The notes below the pieces were generated by a model that made no database searches, had not been told where the DNA came from, and saw only the letters and a program-made list of their open reading frames with translations. Source: Saccharopolyspora ipomoeae (GTDB lineage: Bacteria > Actinomycetota > Actinomycetes > Mycobacteriales > Pseudonocardiaceae). From it: a DNA stretch of 64,000 bases. A program made the translations under genes and the position numbers. Of the stretch, positions 25,978 through 34,591 are shown one piece after another; the stretch's first letter is position 1; the number at the start of each line of letters is the position of its first letter. Location: NCBI RefSeq assembly GCF_029952525.1, contig NZ_JASAOF010000013.1, forward strand, positions 103,688-167,687. The letters are read 5' to 3'.

Positions 25978-27542
25978 TCTTCGCTCTTTTTCTTCTTCTT
26001 GCCCTCGCCGATGACCGGCGGCGGGAGGTCCTTGCCCGGGACTTCGACGACCGGGCCGCCCTCGACGTACTTGACCTTGCGTTCCTCGTCCTGGTTGCCC
26101 TGGCCGCCGCGACCCATCGCGCCGCCCATCGCACCGGCACCCATCGCGCCGCCGCCCGTCATGCCGCCGGACTGACCGGCGGCGGACCCACCGGTCGGCC
26201 CCTGGGCAGGTGCACCGTGGTCGGCGCCCTGACCACCGCCGACACCGACCGAACCGCCGGGCGTCAGGTTGCTCCCGGCCGCACCACCGGCGGCCGGCAT
26301 CTGCGGGACGGAACCGCCGCCACCGCCCGCCGAACCACCGCTGGCCAGGTTGGTCTGCGCGTTGCCCGGGAACTCGCTCCCCGGGCCACCGGTCTCCGGG
26401 ATCGGGGGGAGCTTCCCCTCCCAGTTCCGGTTCCCGCCCCGGTCGTTCCGGCCGTTCGGGCGACGCCCGCCGGGGCCCTGGTACCCGTCGCCGGGCCCCT
26501 GGACCGGGCGCATCTTCCGGGTCTTGGCCTGCGTGCTGTCACCGCCCCGCCACGCCGAGCCCTGCGGGGTGGTGTGGTTCGACTTGTAATCGCCCAGCTG
26601 CGGCGGGTTCTGCTGCGGCCCGCTGCTCGCGGGGTTCACCGGGTTCGCCTTCATCGTGGGGGCGTCCGCCGAGCTCTGGCTGGTGATGCCCGGGAGCTGC
26701 ATCTTCTTCGTCGGCGCGTTCGCACCGGGCGGTGTCGGACCTTGCTGCGCCGAAAGCGGAGCGCCCTCGGGCCCCGTCCCGCCGGTCTGCGACGACAGCG
26801 GGGGCGCCTGCTGCCCGGACGGCGGGAGGGAGGACTTGCTGATCTTCTGGGTCGCCTGGGATCCGCCGTCGGCGAACTGCTGCTGGGTGCCTGCGGGGCC
26901 CTGCTCGGAGTTCTTCGCCGACACGTCGTCGCCCGAACCGGGCGACGGCTTCTTCTTCAGGTCTTCGATCGGGTCCGGGGGCCGCTCGAACCGCGGGGTG
27001 TCGCCGTCGATCTCGCGGGAGGACGACTCCATCCGCGTCATCACGCGCACGGCCTGCTCGTGGGCGCTGGAGGATCGCTCCTCGGCGACGCGGATGTCGT
27101 CCTGCGCCTTGACGAACGACTCCAGATCACCGGCCGCGTACGCCATCGCGACCGTGAGACCGAGCTTCTTGTCGTCGGTTTTGACCGGCTCGGGCATCTC
27201 GGCCTTGGCCTTCTCCATGATCCGGCCCTGCTCCGACATGCGCTCGGCCAGCGCACCGGCCGATTCACCGGCGTCGCGGCTCCAATCGGCCAGCTTCTGG
27301 ATCGCCGAGCGCGCGGCGTCGGCGGCCTCTCCCTGCCAGCCCGATTCGGTGGCGCGGAGCTTCTCCGACATCCGGTCGGCGGCCTCGGCCATCTCGCGGC
27401 CGAGCTTCGTCCACTCGTCGGCGAGCTGTCCCGCTCGTCCCGGGTCGTTGTCGATGTGCACGGCGTCGTAGAGCTCTTCGTGGCTTCGCGACGCCCAGTT
27501 CTGGGTTTCCACCAACGCGAGGTCGGGTGATTGCTCAGGCAT
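25974..27542 (-). CDS. PPE-like type VII secretion protein
   Basis: 522 residues. Residues 1-185 are a helical PPE/WXG-like region: NWASRSHEELYDAV, long amphipathic helices, and a SGWQGEAADAA turn. The remainder is a Pro/Gly/Gln/Ser-rich low-complexity tail with GG-rich blocks and a Lys-rich end (KKKKKSEE). By analogy it pairs with the PE-like protein encoded just upstream and is handled by the EspG encoded just downstream. The canonical Pro-Pro-Glu triplet is not present, so the assignment rests on fold and context. ATG 27542 with GGGGAGA upstream. Confidence 0.75.
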   Translation of the reverse strand: MPEQSPDLALVETQNWASRSHEELYDAVHIDNDPGRAGQLADEWTKLGREMAEAADRMSEKLRATESGWQGEAADAARSAIQKLADWSRDAGESAGALAERMSEQGRIMEKAKAEMPEPVKTDDKKLGLTVAMAYAAGDLESFVKAQDDIRVAEERSSSAHEQAVRVMTRMESSSREIDGDTPRFERPPDPIEDLKKKPSPGSGDDVSAKNSEQGPAGTQQQFADGGSQATQKISKSSLPPSGQQAPPLSSQTGGTGPEGAPLSAQQGPTPPGANAPTKKMQLPGITSQSSADAPTMKANPVNPASSGPQQNPPQLGDYKSNHTTPQGSAWRGGDSTQAKTRKMRPVQGPGDGYQGPGGRRPNGRNDRGGNRNWEGKLPPIPETGGPGSEFPGNAQTNLASGGSAGGGGGSVPQMPAAGGAAGSNLTPGGSVGVGGGQGADHGAPAQGPTGGSAAGQSGGMTGGGAMGAGAMGGAMGRGGQGNQDEERKVKYVEGGPVVEVPGKDLPPPVIGEGKKKKKSEE

Positions 27543-27560
27543 GGTCTCTCCCCAGGTGGA

Positions 27561-27959
27561 TCAGATGAGCTTCTGGAAGGAGTCGGCTACGCGCTCGTCG
27601 GTGTTGCGATAGGTGCGCATCGCGTCCTCGATCGCGTCCCGCGCGTCCACCAGGACTTCTCGGTACCGGGTGAGCACCGAGACCAGCGAGTTATCGCCGC
27701 CTTCGGCCCGTCCCGCGAACTTCCCCGCCATCGCCGTACCCACCGGGTTCTTCCCGAACGGGGCCTCCCGGGCGAGGTTCCGCGCCCGCGACAACCAGTC
27801 GTCGACCGCGTTCAAGCGCTCGTCCAGCGCGGAACGGATCGCCTCACCGGCGTCCGGGTCCAACTTCAGGTCCAGCTTCTCGACGCCATCGCGCATGGCC
27901 GCGACGGAATCCGTCGAGTCGGCGAGCGACGACGATGCCTGGTCATCTGGCTTGTTCAT
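27561..27959 (-). CDS. PE-like small helical protein, type VII secretion
   Basis: 132 residues, all helical. 'LDPDAGEAIRSALDERLNAVDDWLSRA' and 'VLTRYREVLVDARDAIEDAMRTY' give two long helices typical of PE/WXG-size partners, with a C-terminal YRNTDERVADSF tail resembling the YxxxD/E secretion motif. ATG 27959 is preceded by GGGGGA; the open frame further upstream has no ribosome site. It is 18 bases before the PPE-like gene. Confidence 0.7.
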   Translation of the reverse strand: MNKPDDQASSSLADSTDSVAAMRDGVEKLDLKLDPDAGEAIRSALDERLNAVDDWLSRARNLAREAPFGKNPVGTAMAGKFAGRAEGGDNSLVSVLTRYREVLVDARDAIEDAMRTYRNTDERVADSFQKLI

Positions 27960-28135
27960 CGATTCCCCCGGCACAACAAGGAAAGCGGCCCCCATCCGAT
28001 TGAAACTGATCAACGCCCCCAACAGGCCAACACTAACCACACGCGTTCGGCCGCCGGGCGGTTCACCGCCATCGTGATCAGTTGTTTACCCGGGGGACGA
28101 GAAGTGTGAGATAACCGACGAACTCGCGAGGCAAC

Positions 28136-28152
28136 CATGCCGCAACGGCATG
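28136..28152. repeat. short perfect hairpin between the coiled-coil and PE-like genes
   Basis: CATGCCG-CAA-CGGCATG, a 7-bp stem with a 3-base loop, about 50 bases past the stop of the coiled-coil gene and about 180 bases upstream of the PE-like start. It could be a weak terminator or an operator; nothing else is seen in this 239-base gap. Confidence 0.4.
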
Positions 28153-28198
28153 ATTCCGCCCGCTGTCGCCCGCAATTCATTTCCACAGTGGAGGGAGA

Positions 28199-28774
28199 TC
28201 AGCCGGGCGCCTTCGGGAGGAACTTGAGGCGCTGGTCCATGTCGGACACATCCGCCTGGAGCTCGCCGAGAGCGCGCTGCATCGCCCCGACCTGCGCCTC
28301 CATGTCGGCGACGTTCCCGCTGGTCCCGGACACGTTGTGGTTCATCTCGTCCATGCGCGCGGTGATGCTGCGCAGCTCCGCGCTCATCTGCCGGATGCTC
28401 GCCGCCACCGACGGGAGCCCGGCGGTGTCGCTCTGCAACATCACGATGGTCCGGCTGAGACTCGCGATCTGACCGTTGAGCGCGCCGACGCTCTGCGCCA
28501 TGTCCGGAAACGGTCCCATCAAGTCGCGCATCGCGACGATGTTCCGATCGAGTTCGGACATCTCCGCTCTGAGCATTTCGAGGTTGCCGAGCGCGGACAA
28601 CTGCTGGTTCGTGCGATCCAGATTCGAGGTGACCGAATCGAGCTGGGAGTGCATCCGCGAGAAGTTGTACTGCAACAGCCCCATCGTGACGAGGTAGACG
28701 ACCGCGCCCCCGATCAGCAGGATCCGCATCGACCGCTTCCCGCCCGAACCGCCCGCCAGGTCGTCCATCGACAC
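28199..28774 (-). CDS. single-pass membrane protein with coiled coil, unknown function
   Basis: 191 residues. Basic cytoplasmic start, one membrane helix at about residues 16-36 (ILLIGGAVVYLVTMGLL), then a long heptad-like extracellular region rich in Gln, Asn, Met and Ser (SQLDSVTSNLDRTNQQL onwards). Topology is probably N-in, C-out. GTG start at 28774 with GAGGGAG upstream; the ATG two codons later is also possible. It is first of the minus-strand group ending in the Rhs toxin, but a 239-base gap separates it from the PE-like gene, so membership of the operon is uncertain. Confidence 0.6.
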   Translation of the reverse strand: MSMDDLAGGSGGKRSMRILLIGGAVVYLVTMGLLQYNFSRMHSQLDSVTSNLDRTNQQLSALGNLEMLRAEMSELDRNIVAMRDLMGPFPDMAQSVGALNGQIASLSRTIVMLQSDTAGLPSVAASIRQMSAELRSITARMDEMNHNVSGTSGNVADMEAQVGAMQRALGELQADVSDMDQRLKFLPKAPG

Positions 28775-28968
28775 GCACTCCCTCGCAAGCGCTCACCACG
28801 GGCGCTCCCACGACACCGCTCGCCACGACACCGCCAACCCAACGACCCGCCCCGCTCCCCGTGACGAACACGCGAGTCACATCACGTCGCCGGCGTCCGG
28901 ACGGCTGGTCACGGGGCGTCGATCATGCCCCGTCGTGCTGCTTCCGGGGGTTGGGGGAAACTGGGGTG

Positions 28969-29991
28969 ATGACTCAGGAGTCGCCCGCGTTGCAGGAGGC
29001 CCGGCGGATCGCCGAGGACGTGCTCTTCCCCGCCGCGCTGGAGGTCGACGCCGCCGAGCGCGTTCCGGAGAGCCACCTGGAACTGCTCGCCGAGCGCGGC
29101 TTCTACGGTCTCGCGGCCTCGCCGGAGACGACCCCGCTCGACGTCGGCGACTTCTCCTCGGTGCTGCGGCTCATCGAGGTCCTCGCCTCCGGTTGCCTGA
29201 CCACGACGTTCGTGTGGATCCAGCACCACGGCGTGCTCGCCGCGGCCGAGACCACCAAGAACCGCAACCTCCGCGAGAACTACCTGTCCGACCTGGTCAG
29301 CGGCAAGCGCCGGGGAGGGATCGCGCTCGGTTCGGCGCTGCGGACCGGTCCGGCCCCGCTGCGCGCGGAGCCGGTCGTCGGCGGCTACCTGCTGGAAGGC
29401 GTGGCGCCCTGGTTCACCGGCTGGGGCATGGTCGACTCGCTGCTGGTCGCCGGGCGCACCTCCGACGACACGCTGGTCTTCGCGATGCTCGACGTGGCCG
29501 AGAGCGACGTGCTGCACGCCGACCCGCTGGAGCTGATGGCCGTGCAGGCCAGCGGCACCGTGACGCTGCGGTTCAACCGGTACTTCGTGCCGCGCGACCG
29601 GATCGCCTCGACGGTGCCGCAGGCCGACTACCTGCAGGGCGATTCGGGCTCGGTGCGGTTCAACGGGGCGCTGGCGCTGGGCGTGGCCGGACGCGCGATC
29701 GCGCTGCTCGGTGACGACGCGGGCGGCCTGCCCGCCGAGCTGGACGCGGCGCGGGCGAGTCTCGTCGAGGCCGGTGCCGAGGAGCTCTCCGAGGTGCGGG
29801 CGCGGGCTTCCGAGCTGGCGATGCGCGCGGCCTCGGCAGCCGCTGTGCACCACGGCAGCCGGTCGGTGCTGCCGGGGAGCCACGCGCAGCGGCTGGTCCG
29901 CGAGGCGACGTTCCTGCTGCTGTTCGGCTCGCGCCCGGCGATCAAGTCCGCGCTGCTGGACCGGCTCACCGCTCCGCGAGAACCCGCTTGA
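28969..29991 (+). CDS. acyl-CoA dehydrogenase family protein
   Basis: 340 residues. N-terminal helical domain (ERGFYGLAASPET), middle beta domain (GYLLEGVAPWFTGWGMVDSLLVAG, LRFNRYFVPRDRI) and C-terminal helices match the acyl-CoA dehydrogenase fold with FAD. It is slightly shorter than the usual 380 residues and I do not see a clear catalytic Glu in the last domain, so substrate and activity are open. ATG 28969 lies 8 bases after GGGGGAAA. Its last 26 bases overlap the convergent acyl-CoA ligase gene tail to tail. Confidence 0.85.
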   Translation: MTQESPALQEARRIAEDVLFPAALEVDAAERVPESHLELLAERGFYGLAASPETTPLDVGDFSSVLRLIEVLASGCLTTTFVWIQHHGVLAAAETTKNRNLRENYLSDLVSGKRRGGIALGSALRTGPAPLRAEPVVGGYLLEGVAPWFTGWGMVDSLLVAGRTSDDTLVFAMLDVAESDVLHADPLELMAVQASGTVTLRFNRYFVPRDRIASTVPQADYLQGDSGSVRFNGALALGVAGRAIALLGDDAGGLPAELDAARASLVEAGAEELSEVRARASELAMRAASAAAVHHGSRSVLPGSHAQRLVREATFLLLFGSRPAIKSALLDRLTAPREPA

Positions 29992-31564
29992 GGATCTTCC
30001 CGGAGGCGTTGCGGGGCAGCTCGCCGACGAACTCCACCGAGCGGGGCAGCTTGAAGTTGGCCAGCCGCTGCTTGCAGAAGGCCAGCACGGCTTCCTCGGT
30101 CAGCGCGGCGTCGCCGACCACGTAGGCCTTGCCGACCTCGCCGAGCCGCTCGTGCGGCACCCCGATCACCGCCACGTCCCGCACGCCGTCGAGGTAGGCC
30201 AGGGCCTGCTCGACCTCGGCCGGGTAGACGTTGAACCCGCCGCAGACGTACATGTCCTTGAGCCGGTCGGTGATGCGCAGGTAGCCGCGCTCGTCGAGGA
30301 CGCCGATGTCGCCGGTGTGCAGCCGCCCGTCGGTGTCGACGGCGTGCGCGGTGGCGCCCGGGTCGTCGAGGTAGCCGCGCATCACGTTCGGCCCGCGCAG
30401 CACCACCTCGCCCGCCTGCCCCGGGGGCATGTCGCGGCCGTCGGCGTCGACCACGGCGACCTCGAAACCGGCGGCGGCCCGGCCGCAGGTGTGCGCGACG
30501 GTCTCGGCGTCGTCGCCGGGCCGGCACATGGTGGCCACCACGGCCTCGGTGAGGCCGTAAGCGGTGAGCACGGTGTCGAAACCCAGGTCGGAGCGCATCC
30601 GCTCGACCAGCGCGACGGGCACGGTGGCCGCGCCGGTGACCGCGAGCCGCAGGCCCGGCAGCTCGCGGCCGCCGCGTTCAGGGGCGTGCAGCAGGGTCTG
30701 GAAGATCGTGGGGGCGGCGGCCAGGATCGAGATGCGCTCGGTGTCGATCACGTCGAGCGTCGAGGCCGCGTCGAAGACCGCCTGCGGCAGCATGGTGCTG
30801 CCGGTCAGCAGGCACACCAGGATCCCGGCCTTGTAGCCGAAGCTGTGCGAGAACGGGTTGACCAGCAGGTACCGGTCGCCCTTGCGGACCGCACCGCACT
30901 CCGCCCACGCCGCGGCCACGCCGAGGGACTGGCGGTGCAGGGACATGACGCCCTTGGCCCGTCCGGTGGTGCCGGAGGTGAACAGCACGTCGGCGAGGTC
31001 GTCGGCGGTGACGGCGTCGGCGCGGCGCTCGACCTCGGATTCGGGGACCTTGGCGGCGAGGTCGGCGATCTCGTCCCAGTCGTGGACGCCGGGACCGGCG
31101 GGGGTCGCGGTGCCGACGGGGACGCGCAGGACCGCGCGCAGCTCGGGCAATCCGGCGACGACCTCGCCCGGGCCGTCGCCCGCGGCCTCGTGGATGCCCG
31201 CGAGCCGGTCCACGCCCAGGAACTCGTCGGCGACGACCAGCGCGCGAGCCTTGCTGCGGTGCAGCAGCTCGGCGGATTCCACGCCGGTGAAGCGGGTGTT
31301 GACCGGGATCAGCGTCGCTCCCGCGTAGGACGCGCCGAGAGCCGCGAGGACCCAGTGGTGGGTGTTCGGGGAGTTCAGCGCCACCCGGTCGCCGGGCCGG
31401 ACGCCGACGGCGACGAACATCCGCGCCACCTCCCGGACCCGCTCGGCGAGCTGACCGAAGGTCAGCCGGACCGGTCCGTCCACCAGCGCTTCGATCTCGC
31501 CGAAGCGTTCCGCCGCACCCCGGACCGCTGCCGGAATCGACTCCACGCCCTGCGCACGAGCCAT
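29966..31564 (-). CDS. FadD3-like acyl-CoA ligase
   Basis: 532 residues, ANL superfamily. Motifs: FTSGTTGRAKGVM (P-loop), YGLTEAVVATM, LHTGDIG, and NASGKILKR with the catalytic lysine near the C-terminus. It adenylates an acid and transfers it to CoA. The overall sequence feel (NPFSHSFGYKAGI, CGGFNVYPAEVEQAL) is that of FadD3, the HIP-CoA ligase of sterol ring degradation, but no other sterol genes are visible, so the substrate is uncertain. ATG 31564 has GGGAGGG upstream; an open frame to 31690 reads through a repeat element and is rejected. Convergent with the acyl-CoA dehydrogenase gene. Confidence 0.85.
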   Translation of the reverse strand: MARAQGVESIPAAVRGAAERFGEIEALVDGPVRLTFGQLAERVREVARMFVAVGVRPGDRVALNSPNTHHWVLAALGASYAGATLIPVNTRFTGVESAELLHRSKARALVVADEFLGVDRLAGIHEAAGDGPGEVVAGLPELRAVLRVPVGTATPAGPGVHDWDEIADLAAKVPESEVERRADAVTADDLADVLFTSGTTGRAKGVMSLHRQSLGVAAAWAECGAVRKGDRYLLVNPFSHSFGYKAGILVCLLTGSTMLPQAVFDAASTLDVIDTERISILAAAPTIFQTLLHAPERGGRELPGLRLAVTGAATVPVALVERMRSDLGFDTVLTAYGLTEAVVATMCRPGDDAETVAHTCGRAAAGFEVAVVDADGRDMPPGQAGEVVLRGPNVMRGYLDDPGATAHAVDTDGRLHTGDIGVLDERGYLRITDRLKDMYVCGGFNVYPAEVEQALAYLDGVRDVAVIGVPHERLGEVGKAYVVGDAALTEEAVLAFCKQRLANFKLPRSVEFVGELPRNASGKILKRVLAER

Positions 31565-31649
31565 CTCGCCCTCCCCGGTCGGACACCGACGTCGCGAACC
31601 CGGCACGCAGCCTACCCAAGCAAGCACCCGCTTGGTAGCCCCTCGGCAA

Positions 31650-31722
31650 GGGACAGTTTTAGTCATAATTGCCCAGACAAAAACGGACATTGATCATGGG
31701 TGGTTATGGCTAAAACTGCCCC
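31650..31722. repeat. ~73-bp dispersed element with inverted ends (copy 1)
   Basis: Outer arms GGGACAGTTTTAGTCATAAT (31650-31669) and GGTTATGGCTAAAACTGCCC (31702-31721) are imperfect inverted repeats. The middle contains GGACATTGATCATGG. Read on the minus strand it aligns along its length with the element at 56351-56419. It sits in the 425-base gap between the divergent FadD3-like and MHS genes, where I see no other gene; the rest of the gap (31723-31978) shows nothing convincing. Confidence 0.75.
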
Positions 31723-31989
31723 CTGGTGACGCACGCACCCGACGGGACCACCACCCCGGACCCGCAGGCGGGGCAGCGGGGGCGGCTGTTCGGGGGAAGG
31801 CGGGGAACAGGCCGGTCACGAAGGCGGGCCCGGCGCAAGCGGACGATTCCTCCTTCGGATCCGGTGTGGCAGCATGTGCCGCGAATTGCCCGGAAACGGC
31901 GGTTTCAGGCATTCCTCGCCATTCGGGCTCAGCGCGAAAACCGCTTCCCATGACGGTCTTTCGCGGCCCAACTCCGCCGAGGAGGGACG

Positions 31990-33327
31990 ATGAGCAGCGC
32001 CGCCATCGGTTCCGAGCAGATCCCGCCCACCCATCCCAGAGAACTCCGCCGCGTGGTCACCTCGTCGGTGGTCGGCACGGCCCTGGAGTGGTACGACTTC
32101 TTCATATACGGCTTCGCCGTCACGCTGGTGTTCAACAAGCTGTTCTTCCCCACCAGCGATCCGGCGGTCGGCACCATCGCGGGCTTCGCGACCTTCGGCG
32201 TCGGCTTCGCCATCCGGCCGCTGGGCGGTTTCCTGTTCGGCCACCTCGGGGACCGCGTCGGACGCCGCGCCACGCTGGTGCTGACGACGCTGATCATGGG
32301 CGTCTCGACCGGCCTGATCGGCCTGCTGCCGACCTACGAGACGATCGGCGTGTGGGCTCCGGTGCTGCTCACGCTGCTGCGGGTCTGCCAGGGACTGGGC
32401 GCGGGCGCGGAGTTCGGCGGCGCATCGACCCTGCTGTGCGAGCACGCCCCGCCGCACCGGCGCGGCTACCTCAGCTCGTACGCCCAGACCGGCGTGCAGA
32501 TCGGCCTGCTGCTCGGCACGGTGACCTTCCTGCTGGTGGAATCCCTCGGCACCGAGGCCGTGCAGGCGTGGGCCTGGCGGGTCCCGTTCCTGCTCAGCTT
32601 CGCGATGATCGCGGTGTCGCTGTACGTGCGGCTGCGGGTGGCGGAATCCCCGGTGTTCGAGCGGATGTCGACCGGCCGACGCACGGTCAAGCTGCCGGTG
32701 TTCGAGGCGATGCGCCGCTACCCGCGCAACTTCCTGATCGGCGTCGGCGCGCACATCTGCGACACCGCCGTGGTCTACATCTACGCGACCTTCAGCGTCG
32801 CCTACCTCCAGGAGACCCTCGGGTTACCGCGCTGGGTCGGGCTGACCGGCGTGATCACCTCGACGTTCGTGGTGATCGTGCTGCAACCGGTCTACGGCGC
32901 GCTGTCGGACCGCATCGGCCGCAAACCGCTGAACCTGTTCAGCGTGATCTTCACCGGCTTGTTCGCGTTCCCGTTCTTCGCCCTGCTCGACAGCGAGCAA
33001 CCGCTGCTGATCTGGCTCGCGCTGGTGGTGGCGGCCGGACTGGGACTGGCGCCGATGATCGCGGTGCAGCCCGCGTTCTACGCGGAGCTGTTCGGGGCCC
33101 GGGTCCGCTACACGGGGTTCGCCTCGTCCCGCGAGATCGGCGCGGCGCTGGGCGGGTTCTCCCCGCTGGTGGCCTCCGCGCTGGTGCTGCAGGGCGGGGG
33201 CTCCGGCCGGCTGGTGGCGGTGTGGATGATCGCGACCGCGCTGATCTCGCTGGTCGCCTTCGCGTTCTCCCGCGAGACGCGGAGCGTGGACATCGCGGCC
33301 CCGGACACCGACCGCACCCAGCCGTGA
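31990..33327 (+). CDS. MFS transporter, metabolite:H+ symporter (MHS/ProP-like) family
   Basis: 445 residues, twelve hydrophobic segments. 'SSVVGTALEWYDFFIYGFA' in helix 1, 'RPLGGFLFGHLGDRVGRRATL' between helices 2 and 3, and 'LRVCQGLGAGAEFGGASTL' in helix 4 are diagnostic of the MHS family (ProP, ShiA, KgtP). It imports an organic acid, polyol or betaine with protons; the substrate cannot be told. ATG 31990 directly follows GAGGAGGG. The divergent neighbour is the FadD3-like ligase, so the pair may handle a common acid (inference). Confidence 0.92.
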   Translation: MSSAAIGSEQIPPTHPRELRRVVTSSVVGTALEWYDFFIYGFAVTLVFNKLFFPTSDPAVGTIAGFATFGVGFAIRPLGGFLFGHLGDRVGRRATLVLTTLIMGVSTGLIGLLPTYETIGVWAPVLLTLLRVCQGLGAGAEFGGASTLLCEHAPPHRRGYLSSYAQTGVQIGLLLGTVTFLLVESLGTEAVQAWAWRVPFLLSFAMIAVSLYVRLRVAESPVFERMSTGRRTVKLPVFEAMRRYPRNFLIGVGAHICDTAVVYIYATFSVAYLQETLGLPRWVGLTGVITSTFVVIVLQPVYGALSDRIGRKPLNLFSVIFTGLFAFPFFALLDSEQPLLIWLALVVAAGLGLAPMIAVQPAFYAELFGARVRYTGFASSREIGAALGGFSPLVASALVLQGGGSGRLVAVWMIATALISLVAFAFSRETRSVDIAAPDTDRTQP

Positions 33328-33373
33328 GGTCGGCCCAGCCCGGTCAGATCAAGCCCCGTCAGTCAGGCCCGGG

Positions 33374-33544
33374 TCAGCTTGCCACGGCGGCCGACTCGTC
33401 GCCGTCCGCGGTCTCGGTCAGCTCCGAGACGAAGGACGGCGCGGGCGAGAACTGCCACGTGGTGTCCGCCGGGTCGCACAGCTCGTTGGCCAGCTCCTCG
33501 TAGATCGGCACGCTGTCGGCCGTCTCGGTCTTCTTCTCCCCCAT
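33374..33544 (-). CDS. small acidic peptide, unknown (possible RiPP precursor)
   Basis: 56 residues starting MGEKKTETADSV at 33544, with GAGGGG 8 bases before the ATG and a TGA at 33374-33376. Composition is acidic (about 13 Asp/Glu) with a single Cys, a YEELANEL helix-like leader and a TTWQFSPAPSF segment, ending GDESAAVAS. There is no signal peptide. The strong ribosome site and codon bias support translation. The leader-plus-core look is reminiscent of ribosomal peptide precursors, but no modifying enzyme is next to it, so this is only a suggestion. Confidence 0.55.
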   Translation of the reverse strand: MGEKKTETADSVPIYEELANELCDPADTTWQFSPAPSFVSELTETADGDESAAVAS

Positions 33545-33756
33545 TGCCGCATCCCCTCATCATCGTCAGCGGGCGAGGTTCCTCGTCCCTGCGATGACGT
33601 GCCCGCCTCGGCACCGACGGGCCCGTCACAGGTGGAGCTCCGCTGTGGAGATCCACGCCGGTACCCAAACACAACGCCGGGCCCCGCAGACAAGTTCGGC
33701 GGCAACATTTAACCCTTACGGGTGAAGATCGCTTGCTCCCTCGGCGCTGCGGCGCA

Positions 33757-34365
33757 TCAGCGCTGCGACCAGGTCCCGCCGCCCTGCACCAGGTCCCACT
33801 CGCGACCCCAGGCGCGCATGCCGATCCGGCGCGCGGCGGCCTGCACCGCGCCGATCAGCGCGAAGCTGCCGATCTCCAGCACCACCAGCAGCAGGATCCC
33901 GGCGAACACCGCCGAGGCCGTGACCGACTGCGCGTCCGGTGGTGGCGGCACCCGGTCGCCCCGCTGGTCGACCCACACCGGAACGGTGTCGCCGACCTTC
34001 GCCGAGGACGGCACCTGCACGCGGGAGCGCTGCTCGTGCAGGCCGTTGCGCCACTCCACGACCGCCGTCGAGCTGACCGCGTCCTGGCTGTAGACCTCCG
34101 AGACCGGGATGCTCAGCGAGGGCGCCGTGGTGACCACCGCGTTCACCGAGCGGCTCGTCGCCGCGGCCTGCTCGGCCCGCTCGGACAGGTCCCGGTGCGT
34201 CGACTCGGCGAACATGCCGGACACCGGGACCGCGATCATCGCGACCATCACCAGCAGCAGAGTGAGCCCGGCGGCGAGCCGGTCGATCGGCCTGCGCAAC
34301 GGGTTCCTCCCGATGCTCAGCGAGTTGACCAGCCACGCCGCGTGCGCCTTGAGCGCCGCCCCCAT
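33757..34365 (-). CDS. Rv1733c-family membrane protein
   Basis: 202 residues with two membrane helices, at about 29-52 (LAAGLTLLLVMVAMIAVPVSGM) and about 148-172 (ASAVFAGILLLVVLEIGSFAL), enclosing an extracytoplasmic domain. The 'GRNPLRRPIDRLAAG' start and 'VPVWVDQRGDRVPPPPD' are characteristic of Rv1733c-like proteins, dormancy-associated in mycobacteria; function unknown. ATG 34365 with GGGAGG upstream. The 226-base region before it holds several ATCGAT-rich short inverted repeats that could be regulatory. Confidence 0.75.
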   Translation of the reverse strand: MGAALKAHAAWLVNSLSIGRNPLRRPIDRLAAGLTLLLVMVAMIAVPVSGMFAESTHRDLSERAEQAAATSRSVNAVVTTAPSLSIPVSEVYSQDAVSSTAVVEWRNGLHEQRSRVQVPSSAKVGDTVPVWVDQRGDRVPPPPDAQSVTASAVFAGILLLVVLEIGSFALIGAVQAAARRIGMRAWGREWDLVQGGGTWSQR

Positions 34366-34591
34366 GAGCGAACCTCCCGTGGATCCTTGGGCGCAGGAAC
34401 CCGCGGTGAGATCGCGGTGGCCCTGCGCAACGACTACCCACGAGGAGTATGCCCGGCGCGACATCGATCGTTATCGCACCGTGACCGGTCATACACTATC
34501 GATGCGACGAATGTCCGTTATTGATCCGCGGTGTCACGCTTTCGGCCGCACCGCAACACCTTCCAGTGAGAGCGCGGGGCCCGTCGACCAC

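Noticed and set aside
31726..31953. A small plus-strand gene upstream of the MHS transporter.
   Set aside because: No ribosome site, Arg-rich shadow composition, and it lies in the transporter's promoter region.
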